Below are positions 1 through 5,307 of a stretch of 8,526 nucleotides of DNA, one piece after another; within the stretch, counting starts at the first letter, position 1; each line of letters begins with the position of its first letter. Both the position numbers and the translations under genes were made by a program. The stretch is from contig UQFU01000071.1 of the NCBI GenBank assembly GCA_900540425.1, forward strand, positions 1 to 8,526, written 5' to 3'. The notes beneath the pieces were generated by a model, which was given only the letters and a program-made list of their open reading frames with translations, had not been told where the DNA came from and did no database searches. This DNA comes from an uncultured Alphaproteobacteria bacterium (lineage in GTDB: Bacteria > Pseudomonadota > Alphaproteobacteria > RF32 > CAG-239).

Positions 1-102
1 GTGCGGATACCGGCTGCCGGCATTTCCGCAAAAGATTTTCGCGAAAACCGCTGGCAGGGACGAAACAATCAGTTTCTGGCAACAACCGGGTTTGAGGTGT
101 GA
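1..102 (+). CDS. C-terminal end of an unidentified phage gene (partial)
   Basis: Frame 1 is open from the left edge to a TGA at 100-102 and gives about 33 residues ending in NNQFLATTGFEV. All three forward frames are open over this short stretch. Frame 1 is preferred because its codons look like those of the neighbours and its stop lies 25 bases before the next start, leaving room for that gene's ribosome site. The fragment carries no motif I recognise. From its place before a lysis cassette and portal it could be the end of a terminase large subunit or of a tail or receptor-binding protein, but neither can be shown here. Confidence 0.55.
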   Translation: MRIPAAGISAKDFRENRWQGRNNQFLATTGFEV

Positions 103-127
103 GCAAATATAAAGGAGATATAAGATA

Positions 128-415
128 ATGACAGGAGAACTTTTTAATTGGGTCACCATGATCGAGGTGCCCCTTTTTTTAGGCTTGTTTCGCATGATAA
201 GCAAAAACCGCAGCCGGCTGGAGGACGATATCAGTGAAATTAAAGGCACGCAGGAACAAAAGCTTTCCGGCTGCCGCGAAGCGTTGAGCGATTTTAAAAT
301 TCATGTCGCCCGCAACTATGTTTCGATTAATTATCTGAAAGATGTTGAAAACCGGCTGACCGAGCATCTGCTGCGGATTGAAAAAAAGATTGACGACGCG
401 GGGAGGGGACGATGA
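128..415 (+). CDS. Small membrane-anchored coiled-coil phage protein, lysis cassette
   Basis: This 95-residue protein has a hydrophobic N-terminal segment (about residues 5-23, with the run VPLFLGLF), then a charged helical region rich in heptad-like Leu/Ile. It includes the stretch FKIHVARNYVSINYL (56-70) and ends in LLRIEKKIDD. Small phage proteins of this shape, with an HVAxNYVS-like stretch and a C-terminal coiled coil, are common next to holin and endolysin genes, but I know of no defined activity. It probably sits in the inner membrane with its coiled coil outside the bilayer. It could be an accessory holin, a holin regulator or a spanin-like part. The ATG at 128 follows an AAAGGAG site (111-117), and the segment AAGGAGATATA equals that of the T7 gene 10 leader. 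The stop overlaps the next start as ATGA (412-415), implying coupled translation with the hydrolase. Confidence 0.75.
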   Translation: MTGELFNWVTMIEVPLFLGLFRMISKNRSRLEDDISEIKGTQEQKLSGCREALSDFKIHVARNYVSINYLKDVENRLTEHLLRIEKKIDDAGRGR

Positions 416-831
416 ATGACGAAGATGTCGATGCCCTGGCCCGTACCGTTTTCGGCGAAGCGCGCGGAGAATGCCTTTCCGGACAGGAGGCCGTTGCTTC
501 GGTAATTTTGAACCGGGTTGCGTTTTCCGGCCGCCGGGGCGGCTATTGGTGGGGCAATACGGTTTATGAAGTCTGCCATAAGCCCTGGCAGTTTTCCTGC
601 TGGAATCAAAATGATCCCAACCGCCGGCTGCTGGAACAAAATCTGGAACATGATTTGAACTTTGCCATCTGCCGCCGGATAGCGCTGCGTGCCCGGGCCG
701 GGCTGCTGGTCGACAATACCGCCGGCGCCACTCACTACCATGTCAAACAACTGCGCCCCGGTTGGTCGGTCGGCAAAATACCCTGTGCCGAAATTGGCAG
801 CCATGTTTTTTATAACGATATTGAAAAATAA
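412..831 (+). CDS. SleB-family cell wall hydrolase (phage endolysin)
   Basis: This 139-residue protein is a single SleB-type (Hydrolase_2) domain. It opens with LARTVFGEARGE (9-20), in which the first Glu (E16) matches the catalytic acid of the family. Then come ASVILNRV (29-36), VYEVCHKPWQFSCW (51-64), GATHYH (105-110) and IGSHVFYNDI near the end. Family members cleave peptidoglycan glycan strands as lytic transglycosylases or glucosaminidases. The length is about that of the bare catalytic domain, with no peptidoglycan-binding repeat and no signal peptide. It therefore needs a holin, which is the next gene, to reach the wall. It overlaps the upstream coiled-coil gene by four bases (ATGA), with the purine-rich GGGGAGGGG just upstream as ribosome site. 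Its role as the phage endolysin is inferred from domain and neighbours and is nearly certain. Confidence 0.95.
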   Translation: MNDEDVDALARTVFGEARGECLSGQEAVASVILNRVAFSGRRGGYWWGNTVYEVCHKPWQFSCWNQNDPNRRLLEQNLEHDLNFAICRRIALRARAGLLVDNTAGATHYHVKQLRPGWSVGKIPCAEIGSHVFYNDIEK

Positions 832-842
832 GGAGAAATAAA

Positions 843-1376
843 ATGCTAACCCGTATTCTGGGAAAAATCGGCCTTCCGGTTTTGGTCAAGTTTGTCAGTT
901 CTTCCTTGGGCAGTATTAATAATGATTTGGCTCAGAAGGCCGTTCGTGCCTTAAGCGATGTCGATACCGCCATTAGCAGCGAGCAGATTTCGCTTGCCGA
1001 ATTAAAAGAGGCCAACCGCCACCTGGAAAAGTCGCAGGAACTTGAAAACAGCCTCGATTCTTCCACTCTGCAGCTGATACACGAAACCATGCGCAGCGAA
1101 CTTCGCTCGGAAGACCGGTTTGTCCGTTTTTGGCGCCCGGCTTTTGGTTATTCGGTCGCCTTGTCCTGGCTGCTCTGCATGTTGACGCTTTGCTATGTGA
1201 TAATCAGCGGCAATCCGCGGGCGCCGGAAATTATTATGGCTTTGGTAGAAACCACCTCGCTGTGGGGAATTGCTCTCGGCGTGTTGGGGATTTCTGTCGT
1301 CCGCAACGGCGAAGGAAAAAACAATTCGCCGCGCAGCGGCATTTTGAACAAACTTGTCACCAATAATAAAATTTAA
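843..1376 (+). CDS. Holin, GTA-type three-TM holin family
   Basis: This 177-residue protein has a long polar helical N-terminal part (about 35-95, likely coiled coil). The signature HETMRSELRSEDRFVRFWRP (80-99) follows, then two clear membrane segments (about 101-122 and 130-153) and a charged tail. The MRSELxSEDxFVRxWRPxFGY pattern just before the first strong hydrophobic stretch is typical of the GTA_holin_3TM family, named for holins that release gene transfer agents in alphaproteobacteria. I see two strong helices. The mildly hydrophobic N-terminus (ILGKIGLPVLVKFV) may be the third. It lies 11 bases after the hydrolase and starts behind TAAGGAGAAA, where the previous stop codon forms part of the ribosome site. 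Its role would be timed permeabilisation of the inner membrane to free the SleB enzyme. The family call is firm, the function is by homology. Confidence 0.88.
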   Translation: MLTRILGKIGLPVLVKFVSSSLGSINNDLAQKAVRALSDVDTAISSEQISLAELKEANRHLEKSQELENSLDSSTLQLIHETMRSELRSEDRFVRFWRPAFGYSVALSWLLCMLTLCYVIISGNPRAPEIIMALVETTSLWGIALGVLGISVVRNGEGKNNSPRSGILNKLVTNNKI

Positions 1377-1387
1377 GGAGAAAAAAG

Positions 1388-1585
1388 ATGGGAGGAGTAT
1401 TTTCCGCACCAAAAACCTCGGCTCCGGCAGTTGTTGACAACGGCAACGCTGAAAAACTGGCCGAAGAAGAACGCCGGAAAGCGCTTGAACGGCAGCGCCG
1501 CGGGGTCGAAAGCACCATTAAAACGTCGTATAGCGGGCTTTTGGATACCAAAGATCTGAACCGTAAAAAACTTCTGGGAGAATAG
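1388..1585 (+). CDS. Small conserved podophage protein preceding the portal
   Basis: This 65-residue protein starts MGGVFSAPK, has an Ala/Pro-rich stretch, then a highly charged helix (about 21-39, EEERRKALERQRRG). It ends with ESTIKTSYSGLL and RKKLLGE. Proteins with this plan (Gly/Phe-rich start, Arg/Glu helix, STIxTS-GLL, RKxLLG end) recur just before or near the portal gene in podophages. I recognise the pattern but know no demonstrated function. The position two bases before the portal start points to a head-tail or portal-assembly accessory role, which is inference. The ATG at 1388 follows TAAGGAGAAAAAAG, in which the TAA is the holin stop. The protein is too short and polar to be an enzyme or a membrane protein. 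Confidence 0.8.
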   Translation: MGGVFSAPKTSAPAVVDNGNAEKLAEEERRKALERQRRGVESTIKTSYSGLLDTKDLNRKKLLGE

Positions 1586-1587
1586 GC

Positions 1588-3099
1588 ATGGAAGATAAAA
1601 TCCGCGACCTGGTGGCCCGCTGGCAAAAAGCCTGTGAACGCAAACAAAATTGGGAACCGCATTGGCAGGAATGTTATAATTATGCTTTTCCGCAGCGCGA
1701 AAATGTCAGTATTTCCCGCCAGCTTGACAACTACGGAAGCAAACAGAACCTGCACCTTTACGATGGGACGGCTCCTGATGCCGTCGACCAGCTGGCTTCT
1801 TCCCTGTTGTCGGAACTGACGCCGCCTTGGGCCAGATGGTTCGGTTTGCGCCCCGGTCCCGAATTAAGTGCGGAAGAACGCAGCCAGGTAGCGCCGATAT
1901 TGGAAAAGAGTACGGATATTCTGCTGCAAAATTTTGAACATTCCAATTTTGCCGTCGAAATCCACCAATGCTATCTGGATCTGGTAACGGCCGGAACCGC
2001 CTGCCTGATGTTTGAGGAAGCGCCTTTGGGTGAAAGCACCGCTTTTCGGTTTTATGCCGTTCCGCTAAGGGAAATTGCCTTGGAAGAAAGCGCCGACGGG
2101 CGGCTGGATACGACTTTTCGCTGCTCGCAAATTTCCCTTGACGGGATTCGCAGCCGTTTTCCCAATGCGGAAATTCCCGAAAATTATTATGAACGCGCCC
2201 GACAGGACAAAGGCTATCTGCTTGAGCTGATTGAGGCGGTTATGCCCCGCGGCGGCAAGTACGGCGCTTTAGGTTACGAATATACGGCTTTTGCCTTTGA
2301 TAGTGCCGAAAGCCCGGAAAATGCGTTTGTTTTGCGCGACGGCGTCTTTGACACCTCGCCGTTTATTAATTTCCGCTGGCTGAAAGCGCCGGGGGAAGTT
2401 TATGGGCGTTCGCCGGTTATGAAAGCGCTCCCCGACATCAAAACCGCCAATAAAGTGGTGGAATTGGTACTGAAAAACGCTTCCATTGCCGTAACCGGCA
2501 TTTGGCAGGCCGATGACGACGGGATTCTGAATCCTGCCAACATCAAGCTTGTGCCCGGAGCAATTATTCCCAAAGCCGTCGGTTCCAAAGGGCTGACGCC
2601 TTTGGAGGCGCCGGGCAAGTTCGACATCTCGCAACTGGTGCTTGACGATTTGCGGAGCCGGATTAACCATGCGCTGCTGGCTGACAGCCTGGCGCAAATC
2701 AGCGCCCCGAATATGACGGCGACGGAAGTTCTGGAGCGCACGGCGCAAATGGCACGGATTCTCGGAGCCAGTTTCGGGCGGCTTCAGGCCGAATTGCTGA
2801 CACCGTTGCTGAAGCGGGCGTTTTGTATTCTGCGCCGCCGCGGAGATATTATGAATTTCGATCTTGACGGCAAAGTGGTCGATTTGCAGTACAAATCTCC
2901 CTTGGCGCTGGTTCAGGCGCGCAAAGACGTCAGTACCGTTTCCGAATGGCTGAATCTGGTCGCCGCCATGGGCTCCGATGCGGCAACGGTGGTTAATGCC
3001 AGAGAAGCCGCCGTTTGGCTGGGAAATACGCTGAACGTTCCCGCCAGCCTGATTTCGGAACTTTCGAAGGAGGAAGCCGATGCCGGATCGCAGCTTTAA
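1588..3099 (+). CDS. Portal (head-to-tail connector) protein, T7 gp8-like
   Basis: This 503-residue protein matches the bacteriophage head-to-tail connecting protein family (T7 gp8 is 536 residues). Landmarks in order are an N-terminal helix with RWQKACERKQNWEPHWQECY (11-30), LYDGTAPDAVDQLASSLLSE (58-77), PPWARWFGL (79-87), APGEVYGRSPVMKALPDIKT (267-286), a helical stretch KVVELVLKNASIAV (289-302), MTATEVLERTAQMARILG (376-393) and YKSPLALVQ (436-444). Twelve copies form the ring at one capsid vertex through which DNA is packaged and ejected and to which the gp11-like adaptor binds. The start is the ATG after GGGAG (1576-1580), two bases past the previous stop. Its last 20 bases overlap the next gene, so portal and the small downstream protein are probably translationally coupled. 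Confidence 0.95.
   Translation: MEDKIRDLVARWQKACERKQNWEPHWQECYNYAFPQRENVSISRQLDNYGSKQNLHLYDGTAPDAVDQLASSLLSELTPPWARWFGLRPGPELSAEERSQVAPILEKSTDILLQNFEHSNFAVEIHQCYLDLVTAGTACLMFEEAPLGESTAFRFYAVPLREIALEESADGRLDTTFRCSQISLDGIRSRFPNAEIPENYYERARQDKGYLLELIEAVMPRGGKYGALGYEYTAFAFDSAESPENAFVLRDGVFDTSPFINFRWLKAPGEVYGRSPVMKALPDIKTANKVVELVLKNASIAVTGIWQADDDGILNPANIKLVPGAIIPKAVGSKGLTPLEAPGKFDISQLVLDDLRSRINHALLADSLAQISAPNMTATEVLERTAQMARILGASFGRLQAELLTPLLKRAFCILRRRGDIMNFDLDGKVVDLQYKSPLALVQARKDVSTVSEWLNLVAAMGSDAATVVNAREAAVWLGNTLNVPASLISELSKEEADAGSQL
3067..3073 (+). promoter_or_regulatory. Strong ribosome binding site inside the portal 3' end
   Basis: AAGGAGG lies inside the last codons of the portal gene, six bases before the ATG at 3080. 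It is the best Shine-Dalgarno match in this area and fixes the start of the small Bbp19-like gene within the portal reading frame. Confidence 0.8.
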
Positions 3100-3304
3100 C
3101 ACTTTGCAGATGGACGATGCCGAAATAAGGCAGGCCTTTGCCAAGTGTTTTTTGACCGGAGAGGGCAGGATTGTCCTCTCTTTTTTGCAACGGATAACCC
3201 TCGAGCGCTATTTGGGGCCTGACTGTTCCGCCGACCAGCTTCGGCATCTGGAAGGCCAGCGGCACCTGGTATGCTATATCAAATCGCTCGCTGATGGTGT
3301 CTGA
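3080..3304 (+). CDS. Bbp19-like small phage protein
   Basis: This 74-residue helical protein contains AFAKCFLTGEGRIVLSFLQR (19-38), then ITLERYLGPD (39-48) and LRHLEGQRHLV (54-64). This FxxxFxTxxGxxVLxxL / LERxLGPD / LRHLEGQR pattern is that of small proteins named after Bbp19 of Bordetella phage BPP-1, which lie between portal and scaffold/capsid genes in many podophages. The function is not established. A link to portal or procapsid assembly follows only from the conserved position. The gene begins 20 bases inside the portal gene, from the AAGGAGG site at 3067-3073, and ends five bases before a strong terminator, so it closes the lysis-portal transcription block. The family call rests on remembered motifs and is moderately firm. 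Confidence 0.8.
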   Translation: MPDRSFNTLQMDDAEIRQAFAKCFLTGEGRIVLSFLQRITLERYLGPDCSADQLRHLEGQRHLVCYIKSLADGV

Positions 3305-3308
3305 ATTG

Positions 3309-3336
3309 CCGCGGTTTTGCCAACCGCGGTTTTTTT
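3309..3336 (+). terminator. Intrinsic terminator between portal and head modules
   Basis: CCGCGGTT (3309-3316) and AACCGCGG (3322-3329) form a perfect 8-bp stem with a five-base loop, followed by seven T (3330-3336). It begins five bases after the stop of the Bbp19-like gene. Only 30 bases separate it from the scaffold start, and I see no convincing promoter there. Head genes must therefore depend on read-through, antitermination or a promoter placed upstream inside coding sequence. Confidence 0.9.
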
Positions 3337-3366
3337 GTAATTAATTTCATCTGAAAGGATATAAAC

Positions 3367-4053
3367 ATGAGTGAAAACTTGCTTAAAACGGCATCTTTGC
3401 CCGATGCCTCCGGAAAACCGCAAGGCTTGCCCGATAAATATTGGGATGCCGAACGCGGCGCGGTCCGGTTGCAGAGCCTGATTGCCGATTTTAACAATAT
3501 GGCTGCCCGGGACGAAAACCTGGTGGAAACCGGGTTGCGCGGCATGCCGGAAAGTTATGACAAATATGACCTGAAAATCCCCGGACCCTACTTGGAACGC
3601 GATGACGAAGTCTTGCGCCGCATGTATGAAAAACATTTTACCAACGAACAGGCACAGTTGGTTTATGACCTGGCCAACGAGCGGGTGATCCCGGTTCTGA
3701 GCGAACTGACAGTCAATTTTGAGGCGCAAAAGCAACTCGAAAAACTGGTACGCCATTTTGGCAGCGCCGAAAAATTCAATGAAATTTCGCGGCAGATTTC
3801 AACTTGGGCGCGGCAGAATCTCCGCCCCGAAATCTATGATGCCCTGGCCACCACCTCGGAAGGCGTCATCGCCCTCTATCAGATGATGTCCAGCCCCGAA
3901 CCGGTCATGGGACGCGAAGGCGGCATGATTGAGGAACTGAGCGATGCCTCGCTGCGCAAAATGATGGAGGATCCGCGCTACTGGCGGGATAAGGATCCGT
4001 CCTATGTGGCCAAAATCACCAAGGGTTTTGAGAAGCTTTACCCGGAAAAATAA
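3367..4053 (+). CDS. Scaffolding / capsid assembly protein
   Basis: This 228-residue acidic, largely helical protein lies directly before the major capsid gene. The N-terminus has KPQGLPDKYWDAERGAVRLQ (17-36), the LPDKxWDxxxxxVR box seen at the start of many phage scaffold proteins. The middle (about 76-155) is predicted helical and rich in Glu/Lys. The C-terminus has LRKMMEDPRYWRDKDPSYVA (196-215) and KGFEKLY (219-225), a pattern typical of podophage capsid assembly proteins. Scaffold C-termini commonly contact the capsid subunit. It would guide procapsid assembly and then leave. The ATG at 3367 follows AAAGGA (3354-3359). A terminator lies upstream and a hairpin overlaps its own stop codon, so its transcript may be set apart from the capsid transcript. 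No protease domain is visible. Confidence 0.87.
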   Translation: MSENLLKTASLPDASGKPQGLPDKYWDAERGAVRLQSLIADFNNMAARDENLVETGLRGMPESYDKYDLKIPGPYLERDDEVLRRMYEKHFTNEQAQLVYDLANERVIPVLSELTVNFEAQKQLEKLVRHFGSAEKFNEISRQISTWARQNLRPEIYDALATTSEGVIALYQMMSSPEPVMGREGGMIEELSDASLRKMMEDPRYWRDKDPSYVAKITKGFEKLYPEK

Positions 4054-4064
4054 GCTTCTTTTTT
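4031..4064 (+). terminator. Candidate weak terminator overlapping the scaffold stop codon
   Basis: AGAAGCTT (4031-4038) and AAGCTTCT (4052-4059) are perfect inverted repeats around a 13-base loop, followed by T to 4064. The right arm contains the last two bases of the TAA stop (4051-4053), so a ribosome terminating there would cover or open the stem. The stem is AT-rich with a long loop, so termination is probably partial. An RNA processing or attenuation site is an equal possibility. Confidence 0.55.
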
Positions 4065-4098
4065 GTAATTTTTCAATTTTTTATATGGAGAAAAAATA

Positions 4099-4947
4099 AT
4101 GTCTACACAAGTTAGCGAAGCTTTTGTGAAACAGTTTGAAGCCGATGTCCACCTGGCATACCAGCAAAGCGGTTCCAAACTCAAAAATACCGTACGTTAT
4201 AAAAATAATGTCAAAGGCTCCAGCACCGTCTTCCAGAAAGTCGGCAAGGGCAGCGCTTCCGGCAAGGCCCGCCATGGTTTGGTTCCGGTCATGAGCATTG
4301 ATCACAGCCCGGTCGAATGCGAACTGCACGACTATTACGCCGGCGATTGGGTTGATGCTCTGGACGAACTCAAATTGAGCATCGATGAGCGCCGGGTAAT
4401 TGCCAATGCCGGCGCCTATGCCCTGGGCCGCAAAACCGATGAACTGATTATTGAGGCCTTGAACAAGGCTTCTTCTGCCAATGACGTCGGAAATTATACT
4501 TCGGTGTTGAGCAAAAAAGATATCCTCGATGCTTTTGCCAAGCTTAACGAAAATGATGTTCCTGACGACGGCCAGCGCTTTGGTTTGGTCGGCCCGCACC
4601 AATGGAATACTTTGTTAAATATTCCCGAGTTTTCCAATTCGGATTACGCCGGCGACAACCTGCCGTTTCTGAAAGGGACCGAAAGCCGCAAATGGCTCGG
4701 CATCAACTGGATTATGCATACCGGCCTGCCGCTTGGCGGTTCTTCCAAAACCGAGCGCAGCTGCTTTATCTTCCACAAAACCGCCATTGGGCACGCTTCC
4801 GGGCAGGATGTCAAATGCGATATCAGCTGGCACGGCGACCATGCCGCCCACTTTGTCAATAATATGATGAGCCAGGGCGCCTGCCTGATTGACGACAGCG
4901 GCATTGTCCGTATCAAATGTAAAGAAGCTTCTTCAATAACGGCTTAA
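4099..4947 (+). CDS. Major capsid protein (Phage_capsid_2-type, HK97-like fold)
   Basis: This 282-residue protein carries the hallmarks of the podophage Phage_capsid_2 group. They are STVFQKVGKGSASGKARHG (42-60), LVPVMSIDHSPVECELHDYY (61-80), a helix with RRVIANAGAYALGRKTDELI (98-117), GLVGPHQWNTLL (162-173), FSNSDYAGDNLPFLKGTESR (178-197), the C-terminal AIGHASGQDVKCDISWHGD (229-247) and AAHFVNNMMSQGACLID (249-265). It forms the icosahedral shell with the HK97 fold. It is somewhat shorter than family members I recall (about 330 residues), with compact loops around 120-140 and 210-220. No N-terminal propeptide is apparent, in keeping with a separate scaffold and no protease. The start at 4099 follows TGGAG (4085-4089). 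Low-GC sequence separates it from the scaffold gene, while the small protein follows 24 bases later. Confidence 0.94.
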   Translation: MSTQVSEAFVKQFEADVHLAYQQSGSKLKNTVRYKNNVKGSSTVFQKVGKGSASGKARHGLVPVMSIDHSPVECELHDYYAGDWVDALDELKLSIDERRVIANAGAYALGRKTDELIIEALNKASSANDVGNYTSVLSKKDILDAFAKLNENDVPDDGQRFGLVGPHQWNTLLNIPEFSNSDYAGDNLPFLKGTESRKWLGINWIMHTGLPLGGSSKTERSCFIFHKTAIGHASGQDVKCDISWHGDHAAHFVNNMMSQGACLIDDSGIVRIKCKEASSITA

Positions 4948-4971
4948 GTAAATTTTTGAAAGGATAAAAGA

Positions 4972-5229
4972 ATGGCTTATAATAATAAAAATTTCAGCGT
5001 TATGGCTTATGCAAACGGCTTTACGCTGTGGAACTACCAGACTCCGGACGCGTTGACAGCCGTCAAAGGCAGCGGCTATTTCAATGAATCCGCCCCGTTT
5101 ATTCGCAAAGGCGACATGATCTTGGCCATGGCCGGAACTTCCGGAACCCTGGCGCCGGCAATTTTGTATGTCGGCAATGTCGCCGACGGGGTTGTAACCG
5201 TCGCTGACGTTTATACCGCCTCCGAATAG
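4972..5229 (+). CDS. Putative head decoration / minor head protein
   Basis: This 85-residue protein has the pattern NNKNFSVMAYANGFTLWNYQ (4-23), TPDALTAVKGSGYFN (24-38), FIRKGDMILAMAG (43-55) and a beta-rich end GVVTVADV. Small proteins of this pattern (ANGFTLWxYxTxDxxxxVxxxGYF, then RxGDxI) follow capsid genes in many podophages and siphophages. They have the make-up of small beta-barrel shell proteins. I take it as a capsid cement or decoration protein, but that is inferred from place and composition. BPP-1 has a cement protein (Bbp16) at this position, and I do not see sequence likeness to it. The ATG follows TGAAAGGATA, a ten-base block also used before the scaffold gene. A strong terminator starts about 30 bases after its stop, so it ends the head transcript with the capsid gene. 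Confidence 0.75.
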   Translation: MAYNNKNFSVMAYANGFTLWNYQTPDALTAVKGSGYFNESAPFIRKGDMILAMAGTSGTLAPAILYVGNVADGVVTVADVYTASE

Positions 5230-5259
5230 TTTAAAACAAGACACTATAAGCAAATGACG

Positions 5260-5293
5260 CCGGGAAGGAAACGTGCCTTCCCGGTTATTTTTT
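5260..5293 (+). terminator. Strong intrinsic terminator after the head module
   Basis: CCGGGAAGG (5260-5268) and CCTTCCCGG (5276-5284) form a perfect 9-bp stem with a seven-base loop, extendable by a G-T pair. TTA and six T (5288-5293) follow. It lies between the capsid/decoration genes and the gp11-like tail gene, the position of Tphi in T7. The next gene's GAGGAG site begins at 5294, directly after the T-tract, so tail messages must arise by read-through or antitermination. Confidence 0.92.
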
Positions 5294-5307
5294 GAGGAGA
5301 AAAAATC

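Noticed and set aside
1..102. Possible C-type lectin variable region of a diversity-generating retroelement target
   Set aside because: The short tail ends in GFEV but lacks the Trp/Gly framework and the cluster of AAC-type variable codons, and no reverse transcriptase or template repeat is in the window.
1130..1366. Nested + frame in the holin gene with a hydrophobic start, considered as an embedded Rz1-like spanin
   Set aside because: It would start at a TTG without a clear ribosome site, its Cys context (ALLC) is not a good lipobox, and its hydrophobic run mirrors the holin membrane segment in another frame.
2269..3144. Open minus-strand frame of 291 codons under the portal gene
   Set aside because: Antisense shadow of the portal coding sequence, with low-complexity Arg/Gln/Gly-rich translation and no family resemblance.
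4602..4862. Nested + frame of 86 codons inside the capsid gene
   Set aside because: No ribosome site, Arg-rich shadow translation, wholly inside a well-supported capsid gene.
5230..5259. Possible promoter with TATAAG (5245-5250) before the tail genes
   Set aside because: No acceptable -35 box at 16-18 bases, and transcripts started there would at once meet the terminator at 5260-5293.
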